This document shows, in pieces, positions 1-8,332 of a stretch of 23,519 nt of DNA. Both the position numbers and the translations under genes were made by a program. A model generated the notes under the pieces. That model searched no databases. It saw only the letters and a list, made by a program, of their open reading frames with translations, and was not told the origin of the DNA. Source of the stretch: Proteobacteria bacterium ST_bin11 (GTDB taxonomy: Bacteria > Pseudomonadota > Gammaproteobacteria > Methylococcales > Methylomonadaceae); NCBI GenBank assembly GCA_002083615.1, contig MSXO01000074.1, positions 1-23,519 on the forward strand. The letters run 5' to 3'. How positions within the stretch are numbered: position 1 is the first letter of the stretch; the number at the start of each line of letters is the position of its first letter.

Positions 1-87
1 GCCGGGGCCTAATTGAAGCTGCATAACAACGTGTGTCTAATGGATACAAACGTAAGTCATTCCCGGGCATCCGCCGGGGCCTCATTG
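1..87. repeat. Short direct repeat, two copies
   Basis: A 15-base word beginning GCCGGGGCCT is present at 1-15 and again at 73-87 with one mismatch (A to C at the eleventh base). The period is 72 bases. Because the first copy lies on the window edge, a longer tandem array may extend to the left. I see no coding potential and no known element here. Confidence 0.4.
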
Positions 88-428
88 CTGCCCTGTTAAC
101 TGTTGATTATCTTCGGGGTAAGCCATGTTTGCCCCCTGCTGTTGACCATAATCTTACAAAGCCAGTAAAATTTCCTAACAATATCGCCTAGAAATGAGGT
201 GTCGTCGTGGTGATAAGCTGCCAGGTATTGGCAGATTGGACATGGATTTATGCATTCTGGATGGGATCACCAGATCTGTCGATAGTCAACTATCATAGTA
301 TTGACCGCCGCGCTTTACCTCAAATTTCAATAATTTTGAGGGGCGGTGACACCTACATATATGCTCAATAGATCCATATTTTTAGTTACTGTAGGCCAAT
401 ACGGTATTGAAATCTGGACTTGTATAAT
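88..428. other. Non-coding stretch upstream of the PEP-CTERM-like gene
   Basis: I find no convincing gene, RNA gene or CRISPR-like structure in these bases. The only structured element is the imperfect hairpin at 304-347, described separately. The rest is AT-leaning intergenic sequence that presumably holds the promoter of the gene at 429, but I cannot pick out convincing -35 and -10 boxes. Confidence 0.4.
304..347 (+). promoter_or_regulatory. Imperfect nested hairpin upstream of exported protein gene
   Basis: The outer arms ACCGCC (304-309) and GGCGGT (342-347) are perfect complements. The inner arms CCTCAAA and TTTGAGG are also complementary and enclose an AT-rich loop. An unpaired GCGCTTTA lies between the two stems on the left arm only. 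It sits about 80 bases before the start codon of the next gene. It could be an operator, a 5'-UTR structure or the terminator of a gene to the left; no T tract follows it. Confidence 0.3.
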
Positions 429-1073
429 ATGAAAAAACTTATTTTATCTCTTACTCTAACCGCCTTATCCCCCCTTGGCTTTGCATCAGTTTCATCAGTA
501 GATTGGAAAACTACAAACGACGCGTTATTGTCTTACGACTCCCAGTCCGGATTATATTGGCTTGATCTGACTTATACAGAAAGTGAAACGGTAAGTCAGG
601 TAAATAATCGACTTAATAATACTGACTTGACAGGATTTCGATACGCCACAATTGGCGAGGTCATTGGGTTGTTTGCAAATGCTGGCATTATAGTTAATAA
701 CGACAGCGTCGCTCATTCAAGTGGTGAGAAAGTACAGTTTGCAAATTTAATTAACTTGTTGGGAGCAACCCAAATCTCTGGAAGTGTCTTTCGCTCAATT
801 GGCGTCACTGGAACCACCCAAGGGGACAATTTCTTAGTCTCTAGTCTATATTTAGACCAATCCACATCAAGAACCAATGCAAGCATCGATTTAATGAATA
901 TTGGACTGCAAGCATCAGCAACTGGAGGTTTTGATGCTACTACTAAATTTGGTCACTTCCTTGTTACAGAACCGATTTCCAATGTACCTTTGCCCTCGAT
1001 GGGATGGTTGTTTTTCGGAATCAGTTTGATCTTTGGGAAAAACCTAAAGGTCGCTAGATCTTTAAGCGCTTAA
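429..1073 (+). CDS. Exported PEP-CTERM-like protein
   Basis: This encodes a predicted secreted protein of 214 residues with no known enzymatic role. The start is set at ATG 429, which gives the classic signal peptide MKK-LILSLTLTALS ending near FA (residues 19-20); an upstream in-frame TTG is less likely. Residues 33-75 carry a pattern seen in many PEP-CTERM proteins: SYDSQSGLYWLDLT followed by an LTGFRYATIGEV-like stretch. The C-terminus (about 186-214) has VPLP, then the hydrophobic segment WLFFGISLIFG, then basic residues (K, K, R). This is the layout of a PEP-CTERM/exosortase sorting tail with a PLP variant of the motif. The inferred location is the outer membrane or exterior, often linked to exopolysaccharide. 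It stands alone and is AT-richer than the CRISPR genes. Confidence 0.7.
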   Translation: MKKLILSLTLTALSPLGFASVSSVDWKTTNDALLSYDSQSGLYWLDLTYTESETVSQVNNRLNNTDLTGFRYATIGEVIGLFANAGIIVNNDSVAHSSGEKVQFANLINLLGATQISGSVFRSIGVTGTTQGDNFLVSSLYLDQSTSRTNASIDLMNIGLQASATGGFDATTKFGHFLVTEPISNVPLPSMGWLFFGISLIFGKNLKVARSLSA

Positions 1074-1441
1074 AAGCGTAATCCACCAAGGTAGCCACAT
1101 TATGTTAAGCGTCTTGTCATCTTTGGCAAGCGGCAAGACGTCATCTAACGAAAGCTCAGCTCAATCTAAGTTATTGAATTAAAATCCAACCGCCTGCAAC
1201 CCCAGTTTAATCCGATTGGGTAAAACTACATTGATGGTAGCTACTACCGACGACTTGGGCATGGATCGACAAGGCGTTCGCTTACCAGTGTAACGAAATG
1301 CCCCATCGGTCGTCCCGATTCAGGAGGTATTCGCGAGATAATTTCGTCGACGCACTACTTATGACACCTCCCTCGCCGAGCGAGGATCCGTCAAACTCAT
1401 TGCAACTAGTGTTTAATTAAAAATTAAATTTGACCATCAAT
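1074..1441. other. Non-coding stretch with small hairpins
   Basis: No ORF here looks genuine. Two inverted repeats are visible. CGTCTTG at 1110-1116 pairs with CAAGACG at 1134-1140, 37 bases after the upstream stop and without a T run. A tight hairpin CCTCGC-CGA-GCGAGG lies at 1371-1385. An AT-rich palindromic patch (TTTAATT...AATTAAA) lies shortly before the HIT gene and may belong to its promoter. I see no insertion sequence ends or RNA gene. Confidence 0.4.
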
Positions 1442-1819
1442 ATGAATTGTCCATTTTGCGAGTTACCTAAAGAGCGAATTATTCTATCGAACAGCCTGGG
1501 AATGGTTATACGAGATGGTTATCCCATTTCTCCTGGGCATACATTGGTTATCCCTCAAAGACATATTGCTTCATTCTTTGAGCTAGAGCCTGAGGAAAGA
1601 GAATCGCTTTTTTCATTACTGGAAGAATCTAAACGTCGTTTGGATAAAGAGTTCCAGCCGGATGGCTACAATATTGGCATTAATGACGGACCATCAGCAG
1701 GGCAAACAGTGCCTCATCTGCATATACATCTCATCCCTCGATATTCAGGCGACCAAGAAGACCCACGTGGTGGCATTCGTTGGATTATTCCTGAAAAAGC
1801 AAAGTATTGGTCTTCATGA
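1442..1819 (+). CDS. HIT family (histidine triad) nucleotide-binding protein
   Basis: This encodes a 125-residue protein of the HIT superfamily. Members hydrolyse or transfer nucleotidyl groups, for example on Ap4A or AMP-lysine-type substrates. The signature HxHxH triad is present at residues 92-96 (PHLHIHLIPR context), preceded by the family's conserved GQTVPH-like lead. An N-terminal CPFC pair (residues 3-6) is typical of bacterial and archaeal HIT proteins. I start at ATG 1442 because it gives the usual MNCPFC beginning; a TTG at 1430 would add four residues. Neither start has a clear ribosome binding site. Its stop overlaps the start of the HNH endonuclease gene by four bases (ATGA), so the two are co-translated and probably work together. 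The exact substrate cannot be read from the sequence. Confidence 0.88.
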   Translation: MNCPFCELPKERIILSNSLGMVIRDGYPISPGHTLVIPQRHIASFFELEPEERESLFSLLEESKRRLDKEFQPDGYNIGINDGPSAGQTVPHLHIHLIPRYSGDQEDPRGGIRWIIPEKAKYWSS

Positions 1820-2862
1820 TTCTGAGTGCGGAACGCCAACTTCTTTTTCTGCAACAACTGCAGCGTCTTTTTGACGAAGGTGAATTTGTCGCAACCTACA
1901 AATTTGCTTTGCTCATGGCGTTGGCAGAGATTTCGGTCGAGTCTAATCATGTAGATGGGAAACTTGAAATCCCAATGATTGCCATAGCCGAAAAATTCGC
2001 CGAATTGTACTGGCCGCAAACAGTACCTTACTCGTCCGGAACCGCGGGAGCGACCACCGAGGTTTTAAACCAAAACCAAGGCAAACAAACGGCAGTAGTC
2101 AATGCGCTATTAAAATTGCGACAAGAGGGCGCAACCACACTGTCTGAGGCGAAAAAATACTCTAGCTGGCCGACAACACTCCGCACCATTGGGAAAACTG
2201 TTGCCGAAATGCCGGTTAAGTATCTCCAGAATTTTGGTGGTACTCAAATTCCATTTCTTTATGAATACCCAAATCCTTCAGGAAAAATTGTTCTCAATGA
2301 AGGCGTAGCCCTGATGTTAAGAACATTTCATTCCTTTATTCAGCAAATGGCCCGCGCTGGATGGATTACACACATCCGAAAAAATAAAAGTAACAGTCAG
2401 ATCTTAGGACAAGTCGATGCCCTGGAATCCTTTATGTTTGGGACCCCGAGAGCATGCCTAGCCCAAGTTTCTGAGTTATTGCGAAAAATTCAATCCAACA
2501 GATGCTTCTATTGTGGTTCGACCCTTTTTAATCAGGCAGATGTTGATCATTTCGTACCCTGGTCAAAGTATCCTCGGGATTTAGCTCATAACTTTGTCCT
2601 CGCTCATGCCTCCTGCAACCGGCACAAATCTGACATGTTAGCGGCTGAACGACATCTCGATCACTGGCTCGATAGAAATCTTCGATATAACGCTGAATTG
2701 GTCTATGAATTAATTAATTTCAACTCTAATCAGGCTTGCTCAAACCGAGTGGCATATTGGGCTTATGAACAAGGCATCAATATTGGATCCTATAGCTGGG
2801 TAGATAAGCAGGTTACGGAACCTTTGAGCAGAAATTGCCTTGGGTTAATTCTGTCACCATAG
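1816..2862 (+). CDS. HNH endonuclease
   Basis: This encodes a 348-residue protein with a C-terminal HNH nuclease domain. The domain has CxxC at 230-233, DH at 244-245, then PWSKYPRD, N259, H264 and CNRHK at 267-271. This is the usual zinc-stabilised beta-beta-alpha-metal fold with histidine nuclease residues. The first 200 residues are mostly helical, match no family I recognise, and may recognise DNA or a partner. The start at ATG 1816 overlaps the HIT stop (ATGA), so translation is coupled. The pairing of a nucleotide hydrolase with a nuclease beside a CRISPR locus suggests defence, but this is inference. A housekeeping or mobile-element role is possible. The gene converges on sbcC. Confidence 0.82.
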   Translation: MILSAERQLLFLQQLQRLFDEGEFVATYKFALLMALAEISVESNHVDGKLEIPMIAIAEKFAELYWPQTVPYSSGTAGATTEVLNQNQGKQTAVVNALLKLRQEGATTLSEAKKYSSWPTTLRTIGKTVAEMPVKYLQNFGGTQIPFLYEYPNPSGKIVLNEGVALMLRTFHSFIQQMARAGWITHIRKNKSNSQILGQVDALESFMFGTPRACLAQVSELLRKIQSNRCFYCGSTLFNQADVDHFVPWSKYPRDLAHNFVLAHASCNRHKSDMLAAERHLDHWLDRNLRYNAELVYELINFNSNQACSNRVAYWAYEQGINIGSYSWVDKQVTEPLSRNCLGLILSP

Positions 2863-2917
2863 AAATTTTGTCGTTTGATCTAGTCTCTTTGACTATGGGT
2901 TGGATTGATGACAAAAA

Positions 2918-2964
2918 GGGCTCAGCCCGAAAATTGATTTATTTTATTTTCACTTTTCGAGCCC
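2918..2964. terminator. Possible bidirectional terminator between HNH gene and sbcC
   Basis: It lies between two convergent genes. GGGCT (2918-2922) pairs with AGCCC (2960-2964), and CGAAAA (2928-2933) pairs with TTTTCG (2954-2959). The five bases CAGCC form a bulge and the loop is AT-rich. The position fits termination of both transcripts, but the stem is bulged and the flanking T or A tracts are short, so this is a moderate call. Confidence 0.35.
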
Positions 2965-3015
2965 ATGCCACTCAGCGGTTTTTTGAAGAGTGGGCCAATT
3001 TGGCTTTTAGGTTCA

Positions 3016-6000
3016 CTAGCAGACCACAATCTCACTCGATCCACTGCCGCATCTTTTCACCTGTATCCGGGTACCGATTCGCTCAGTCATTTCCTGCACA
3101 TGGGAAATAACTCCGACCTTGCGACCCATGGCTTGCAGACTGTCTAAGGCATCCATCGCCACTCGCAGCGTGTCGGCATCCAGGCTACCGAAGCCTTCAT
3201 CAATGAACAATGACTCGACACATACGCGATTTGAGGATAACGAGGCCAGTCCCAAAGCCAGAGCCAACGACAGCAGAAAGGATTCTCCACCAGACAAAGA
3301 ATGTACCGAGCGGATTTCGTCGCCCATATCCTGGTCGATGACTTGCAATGCCAGGGTTTCGGCCACCCGTTCCAAACGATAGCGTCGGCTCAAGTCTTTC
3401 AAATGCTGATTGGCATAGCCCAGCAAAATATCCAGGGTCAGTTGCTGAGCGATATTGCGAAAGCGTTTGCCGTCGGCGGAACCAATCAGGCTGCTGAGCT
3501 TGGCCCAGGTGTCGTTGACGGCAGCTTGGGCGGTAATTTGTGTTTGCAGACTGGCGTTTGCTTGCAAACGCTCGTCATCCAGACGGCGCTGCAGATGCAA
3601 ATCGCTCAGTTGTTGTGTCAGTGCTTCAAGTTGCTCAGAAAGACCGGCCAGCTGAGACGCCAACACCTCAAAACTCTCCAACGAGCCTCGCGTTTGCAAA
3701 TGCTGCTCAGATTGCAATCGGCGTTCGGCCAATACGGTCTGCGCTTGCATCAGCATCTGGTTAAGCTGCTGTAGGATTTCGCGCTCTCTATTCAGCCAAG
3801 CAGCATCCCGTTGTAAGTGCTGTCGCAGCGACTCCAAGGCCAGCGCAGGACGTTCCGGTTGCTTATCGTTAAAGGCTTGCAACCATTGCGACACCGCCGA
3901 TTCGGCTGCCTGCCACTCAGTCCGGCGAATGCTAAGCAATTTGCCGATTTGGCTGACCGCTTCCTGAGCCGTCGCCACTTGCGCTGCCGCATCCTGGGTT
4001 GCAGTCACTGTATGTTGCAGAGCAGTTTTGACGTCACCCAACACCGTGGCCAACGCTTGTTCGACTTCCGAAACCGAGCGGCCATTCAGCATGTTTTGGC
4101 GCTGCTGCTGTTTGGCAGCCAAGTCGGCATCGATAACGGCAAACGATGCCTCTGCCTGGGCCTGGCGTTGAACCGCTTGATCCGCATTAGCCTGCAAAGC
4201 CGCCAACTCAGTTCGGAGAATTGAAATCTGTTGGTTCAACTGCGCCTGTTGTAGATAGCGTCTCTGCCAATCCTGAGCATGGTGCAGACAGGCTTGATAT
4301 AACCCTTCCACATCGGTTTGCCAGGCTTGGCGCCAGGCCGCATCGTCAAACGCACCATCCAACTCGTCCAGCAAGCGCTCATGTTGCAGGGCCACTGTTT
4401 GCTGTTTATCGCGGGCGTTGGTCAGAGCCTGATCTGCTGTGTTCCGGTCCGTACTGGCTTGATCCAGTTGTTGTTGCAAAACCTGTTGTTGCAACTTCAG
4501 CTTCTCCAATGCCTCGCGGGCTTGGTCGCGCGTCGCAAAAGCCGCACTCATGGCTTTCAATTGCTCGGCAGCCGCATGCAAACTCTGTTCTGTCGTCTGA
4601 ATTTCGCTGGCCAACCAGGCTAATTTATTCGCATCGGGTACGTCCAGCACCGACAATTCTGTCGCAATGTCCAACCAGCTTTGCTGTTGCTGGTCGATCT
4701 GCAGACGCAGTGCCGCCAGTAACTCGTTGGTCGTTTGCAGGGCTTTGTCATATTGCCCGATCTCCAGTTGCCCACGCTGACGATCTTGTTCCGCCTGTTG
4801 CCGGCGTTGCCAACAGGCCTCGACTTCCAGTTCCAATGGCTGTAATTCGCGCCGCAACGGATGATCGTGTTCGGCAAACGGGTGTTGCGTGGCGCCACAT
4901 ACCGGACATTCCGTATCGGGTTTGAGTTGGGCGCGTAAGGCTTCCACTCGCTCGCTACAGGCCAATTTGGCCAAGTCGAGCATTTTGGCCGCCTGGTCGT
5001 GACTGGCAATCAACCTCGGCAACGCGTTTTCGACTGTATGTAGCGCCTCACTGGCCTGTTGCCGCTGCGCCGATATTGTCTGCTGGCTTGCCGTGTGATT
5101 ATCGACTTCCGCGTTAAGTCGCGACAGTTCCCGCCACTGGCTTTCAGTCTGCCGTAAAGTCGACAGGTACGCCTGATGCTGCTCCGATGCTTGCGCGAGC
5201 GCGTCGGTGTCAAACGATTTGGCCTGTTGCGCTGCCGTTTGCCACTGCTGTTCAGCCAGCGAAACTTGCAGTAACAGGGCTTCCATCGCTTGTCGAGCCG
5301 AGTGCGTCGCTGACTCAACCAAAGTCAGGGTGGACTCGTTTTTTGCACACAGCGAACGTGCGAAATCCAATTCGCCAACCAGGGTTTTGCCTTGCCGGAA
5401 CAGAGTTTCCCAGCGCGGCCATTGCTCGCTTAAGCGTTGCCAATGTTCATGCTCGGCCAACCAGTTGTTGCAGTCCGTCAGTTCGTTGGTCGTTCGTTGC
5501 TCACTTTGTTGTGTGTCGCTGCATTGCTTGAGTAATTCCGCCGCTTGGTGTTGGGCCGTCAGTGTGTCTTGCTGTTGTTTTTGATGTTGCGGCTGCAGCG
5601 TCTGGATTTGTGCATCCAAGCTGCGCGCTTGGGCTATATCCTGTTCTGCATCGATTTTTTGCTGCTCGGCCTGCTGCAATTGCGCTTCGGCTACAGCCCG
5701 ATTTTGCTGCGCCTGTTGTTGCAAAGCCAAGGTGGAGGCCGCCGTCTGTTCCGCAATAGTCAGTCGCTTTTGCTGTTGCTCGCATTCGTCCTGCAGCCTA
5801 TCGTACTCGACCAGCAAAGGGCGGGCCGCTTGCAAGGATTCGATGAGCTGCAATTGCTGGCGTTGGGGCTGGACCTGTTCATGTGCCTGCTGGGCGTTTT
5901 GTAGCTGCGCTTGTGCCTGCTGCTCGGCAGTCTGTAATGCTTGATAGCGCCGATGCCAGTTAAGATAGCCATCCAGTTCGGTTTTCTGTTGCTGGGCTTT

Positions 6001-6750
6001 ATCCAGAGCCGACTGCGCTGTTTCGATTTGGGCCAGCAAGGCCTCTCGCTCGGCGGGGGCGAGCGGCTGTTGCGTGGTGAGCTGCTGTTGCAAGCCTTCC
6101 AGCGTGAGTCGTTCCTGTTTGGCGCGGTCAAAAGCGCGAATGGAGATTCGGCTGTATTCATCAGTGCCGGTCAAGGTTTCCAATAAACTGGCGCGTTCAT
6201 CATCTGGCGCTTTTAAAAACACGCTGAACTCGTTCTGAGCTAGTAACACAGCACGGGTGAATTGATCGAAACTCAGGCCCAGTTTTTCGACAATCATATC
6301 CTGCACTTCGGTTTTCTTGCCGCCGAGGGCTTGTTGTTCAGGCAATCGGCATAACGTCATTTCGCTGGCCTGCAATTTGCCATCGGCGCGTAACCTTGCC
6401 CTGCGCACACTCCAGCGGGTCCGGTAATGTTGGCGGTCGTTGCCGATAAACTCAACCTCGGCATAACCCTCAGCACAGCCGCGTCTTAACAGATTGCGCG
6501 CATCGAACGGCGGTAAAGTCTCATCGCCGACATCGCGCAAGTGCACACCTCGCGTACCAGCCTGCTGTAAACGCGGAGTTTTATCAAACAAGGCCAGGCA
6601 CAAGGCATCAAGCAAGGTAGATTTTCCGGATCCGGTCGGCCCACTGATGGCGAACAAACCTGCAGAAGCCAAGGGTTGTTGCAAAAAATCGATCGCGAAC
6701 TCCCCTGCCAAGGAGGCCAGATTTTTACCGCGAATGGCTAAAATTTTCAT
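3016..6750 (-). CDS. sbcC: SbcC, ATPase subunit of SbcCD exonuclease
   Basis: This is the large SMC-like subunit of the SbcCD (bacterial Mre11-Rad50) complex, which opens hairpins and blocked DNA ends in an ATP-dependent way. The 1244 residues show Walker A GPTGSGKST at 37-45 and long Q/A/L-rich coiled coils. The zinc-hook CPVC at 615-618 lies almost exactly mid-protein. The ABC signature LSGG is near 1152-1155 and the Walker B/catalytic segment LFIDEGFGSLD near 1181-1191. All motifs needed for activity are present. Its ATG overlaps the sbcD stop by four bases (ATGA). It is the last gene of the minus-strand run that starts with cas2/cas1, so it may be co-expressed with the CRISPR adaptation genes. 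In most bacteria sbcCD is not tied to cas genes. Confidence 0.95.
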   Translation of the reverse strand: MKILAIRGKNLASLAGEFAIDFLQQPLASAGLFAISGPTGSGKSTLLDALCLALFDKTPRLQQAGTRGVHLRDVGDETLPPFDARNLLRRGCAEGYAEVEFIGNDRQHYRTRWSVRRARLRADGKLQASEMTLCRLPEQQALGGKKTEVQDMIVEKLGLSFDQFTRAVLLAQNEFSVFLKAPDDERASLLETLTGTDEYSRISIRAFDRAKQERLTLEGLQQQLTTQQPLAPAEREALLAQIETAQSALDKAQQQKTELDGYLNWHRRYQALQTAEQQAQAQLQNAQQAHEQVQPQRQQLQLIESLQAARPLLVEYDRLQDECEQQQKRLTIAEQTAASTLALQQQAQQNRAVAEAQLQQAEQQKIDAEQDIAQARSLDAQIQTLQPQHQKQQQDTLTAQHQAAELLKQCSDTQQSEQRTTNELTDCNNWLAEHEHWQRLSEQWPRWETLFRQGKTLVGELDFARSLCAKNESTLTLVESATHSARQAMEALLLQVSLAEQQWQTAAQQAKSFDTDALAQASEQHQAYLSTLRQTESQWRELSRLNAEVDNHTASQQTISAQRQQASEALHTVENALPRLIASHDQAAKMLDLAKLACSERVEALRAQLKPDTECPVCGATQHPFAEHDHPLRRELQPLELEVEACWQRRQQAEQDRQRGQLEIGQYDKALQTTNELLAALRLQIDQQQQSWLDIATELSVLDVPDANKLAWLASEIQTTEQSLHAAAEQLKAMSAAFATRDQAREALEKLKLQQQVLQQQLDQASTDRNTADQALTNARDKQQTVALQHERLLDELDGAFDDAAWRQAWQTDVEGLYQACLHHAQDWQRRYLQQAQLNQQISILRTELAALQANADQAVQRQAQAEASFAVIDADLAAKQQQRQNMLNGRSVSEVEQALATVLGDVKTALQHTVTATQDAAAQVATAQEAVSQIGKLLSIRRTEWQAAESAVSQWLQAFNDKQPERPALALESLRQHLQRDAAWLNREREILQQLNQMLMQAQTVLAERRLQSEQHLQTRGSLESFEVLASQLAGLSEQLEALTQQLSDLHLQRRLDDERLQANASLQTQITAQAAVNDTWAKLSSLIGSADGKRFRNIAQQLTLDILLGYANQHLKDLSRRYRLERVAETLALQVIDQDMGDEIRSVHSLSGGESFLLSLALALGLASLSSNRVCVESLFIDEGFGSLDADTLRVAMDALDSLQAMGRKVGVISHVQEMTERIGTRIQVKRCGSGSSEIVVC

Positions 6751-7991
6751 GCGGATGCCTCGGTTTCCAGCAATAAGGTCTGAAAAGCCTGCAACAGGTC
6801 ATCGGGCACGGTCGCACCGTATAGTTTTTGATAATGCCGTTGCAGTAGGTCCTCCGGCTGTAACTGACTGAGATCGCCCAAGGCCGGGTCCTCAGTGTCC
6901 AAGGCTTTATGGTCACCTCGCTGGTAACGGACATCGATACCCGCTAAACGCACCGGCTTGCCATTCAGAACCGATTCAATCTCAGTCCTGGCGGAAGGTT
7001 CGGGTGCATCCAACAGCAATCTCACTTCCAGATAAGGCCAGCGTTCCTCTGGCAACACCTGATTGGCAAGCGATAAAGCCTCCAGTGCAACCAAGGCCTC
7101 TGACAATGGGGCCGGCTTAGCTGGAATCCTAAGTAAATCCACAGCGCGTGGCACGAGGTGAGTTTGGATGGATTTAAGTTGTTCACCAGCCAATTCCACA
7201 CACACGATTTGATGCGGATAATCAATCTCGGAAAACGACATCGGCAGTGGGCTACCGCTGTACCGCACCCAATCCTTACCACCGACGCTTTGCGGAAAAT
7301 GCAAATGACCTAAAGCCGCGTAGGCAATCGGTTTCTCAAACATCGCGACCGACAACGCCTCCAACCCGCCGATGACGATCCGCCGTTCCGAGTCCTGCGA
7401 GACCGCCCCACCATCCAGATGGCAATGCCCCATCGCCAGAATAGCTTCACCGGCTTGCCGTTTTAACAATACTTTCTGTAAAGCCGCCTGATACAGAGCA
7501 TGCACCCCTGCCAGATAGCTATCCCCATCGGTTTCTACACGCGGGACATCACCCGGGCGCAGGAACGGCACCGCCAAACACCAGGCCCGACAAACATCAT
7601 GGCGATCATGTAAGGCTACGATCAAGGCATCGAGATCGATCTCACCGTCGGCATTGCGCCACGTTTGGCCCACCACCTTAGTTTCAAACAACTCTAACAA
7701 CGGCGAAGGTGCTTCCAGTCGCCCCGGCGAATCGTGGTTACCGGCAATCATCATCACCCGCAAATGCGGTGATGCTTCGCGCGCCGCTTGTAAAAACCGG
7801 TATAACTGCTTTTGCGAGGCCGCAGACGGATTGGCGTTATCGAAAATATCGCCAGTGACCAGCAACACATCGATATTCTGATGGCGAAGCTGCACCAATA
7901 ACCAATCCAGAAAACATTGGTGCTCAAAATGCCGGTCAAAGCCGCGCAGGCTATGGCCTAAATGCCAATCCGAGGTATGTAAAATTCTCAT
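6747..7991 (-). CDS. sbcD: SbcD, nuclease subunit of SbcCD
   Basis: This is the Mre11-type metallophosphoesterase subunit that cuts DNA hairpins and degrades ends together with SbcC. The start at ATG 7991 gives the canonical MRILHTSDWHLG and a 414-residue protein; the frame stays open further upstream but that stretch is not protein-like. All phosphoesterase motifs are visible: DxH (D8, H10), GDIFD (47-51), AGNHD (83-87), then a GHCH and a GHLH motif in the second half. The gene lies 29 bases after the cas2B stop, in the same orientation and without an obvious terminator, so transcription from the adaptation genes probably continues into it. No strong ribosome binding site is seen. SbcCD could trim or generate DNA ends used as prespacers; this is inference. 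Confidence 0.95.
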   Translation of the reverse strand: MRILHTSDWHLGHSLRGFDRHFEHQCFLDWLLVQLRHQNIDVLLVTGDIFDNANPSAASQKQLYRFLQAAREASPHLRVMMIAGNHDSPGRLEAPSPLLELFETKVVGQTWRNADGEIDLDALIVALHDRHDVCRAWCLAVPFLRPGDVPRVETDGDSYLAGVHALYQAALQKVLLKRQAGEAILAMGHCHLDGGAVSQDSERRIVIGGLEALSVAMFEKPIAYAALGHLHFPQSVGGKDWVRYSGSPLPMSFSEIDYPHQIVCVELAGEQLKSIQTHLVPRAVDLLRIPAKPAPLSEALVALEALSLANQVLPEERWPYLEVRLLLDAPEPSARTEIESVLNGKPVRLAGIDVRYQRGDHKALDTEDPALGDLSQLQPEDLLQRHYQKLYGATVPDDLLQAFQTLLLETEASA

Positions 7992-8020
7992 AGATAGTAT
8001 TTCAAGTAATAAATAAGACG

Positions 8021-8332
8021 CTAGTTGCCCAAAATTCGGTTCACACCGCCGGTAAACAGCATCACATCGTCCGGGAACAATTGTTTGCCTAAAGACACCG
8101 TATCGGTCTGTGCAGGCAGACGATAACAACGCACATCGTCTTCAACCGCTCCGATCTGTTGCTCAATTCGCTCCAATAACCGCAGTAAGCTCGGCCGTTT
8201 CAGCACCGCTGTAAACACCGAGTACTGCACGGGTAGCCCCTGCTTTTTTAAAATGCGATGCACTTTACCCAAGCGTCTTGGATTGGCAATATCATAAGCA
8301 ATCAAATATAAGCCTAACTCACTATCTGCCAT
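8021..8332 (-). CDS. cas2: Cas2, second copy (Cas2B)
   Basis: This encodes a 103-residue Cas2, the dimeric ferredoxin-fold core of the spacer integration complex. The first beta strand LYLIAYDI ends with the conserved aspartate D14. It is followed by RRLGKVHRILKKQGLPVQYSVF, the usual helix and second strand. The length is normal. The start ATG 8332 overlaps the stop of cas1B (TGATG), so translation is coupled to cas1B and the two probably form a pair. It clearly differs in sequence from the other Cas2 at 10035-10319, so it is a divergent paralogue and not a recent duplicate. Confidence 0.92.
   Translation of the reverse strand: MADSELGLYLIAYDIANPRRLGKVHRILKKQGLPVQYSVFTAVLKRPSLLRLLERIEQQIGAVEDDVRCYRLPAQTDTVSLGKQLFPDDVMLFTGGVNRILGN

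Noticed and set aside
1..420. tRNA or small RNA gene in the left intergenic region
   Set aside because: I could not fold a cloverleaf or recognise any conserved RNA core there.
1110..1140. Rho-independent terminator after the PEP-CTERM-like gene
   Set aside because: The 7-bp stem has a 17-base loop and no following T tract, so it is noted only as a hairpin.
4221..4925. Plus-strand ORF of 234 codons opposite sbcC
   Set aside because: It is a shadow of the GC-rich coiled-coil coding region of sbcC and has no recognisable domain.
6747..8129. Longer SbcD with 46 extra N-terminal residues
   Set aside because: The extension overlaps cas2B and is not protein-like; MRILHTSDWHLG at 7991 is the canonical start.
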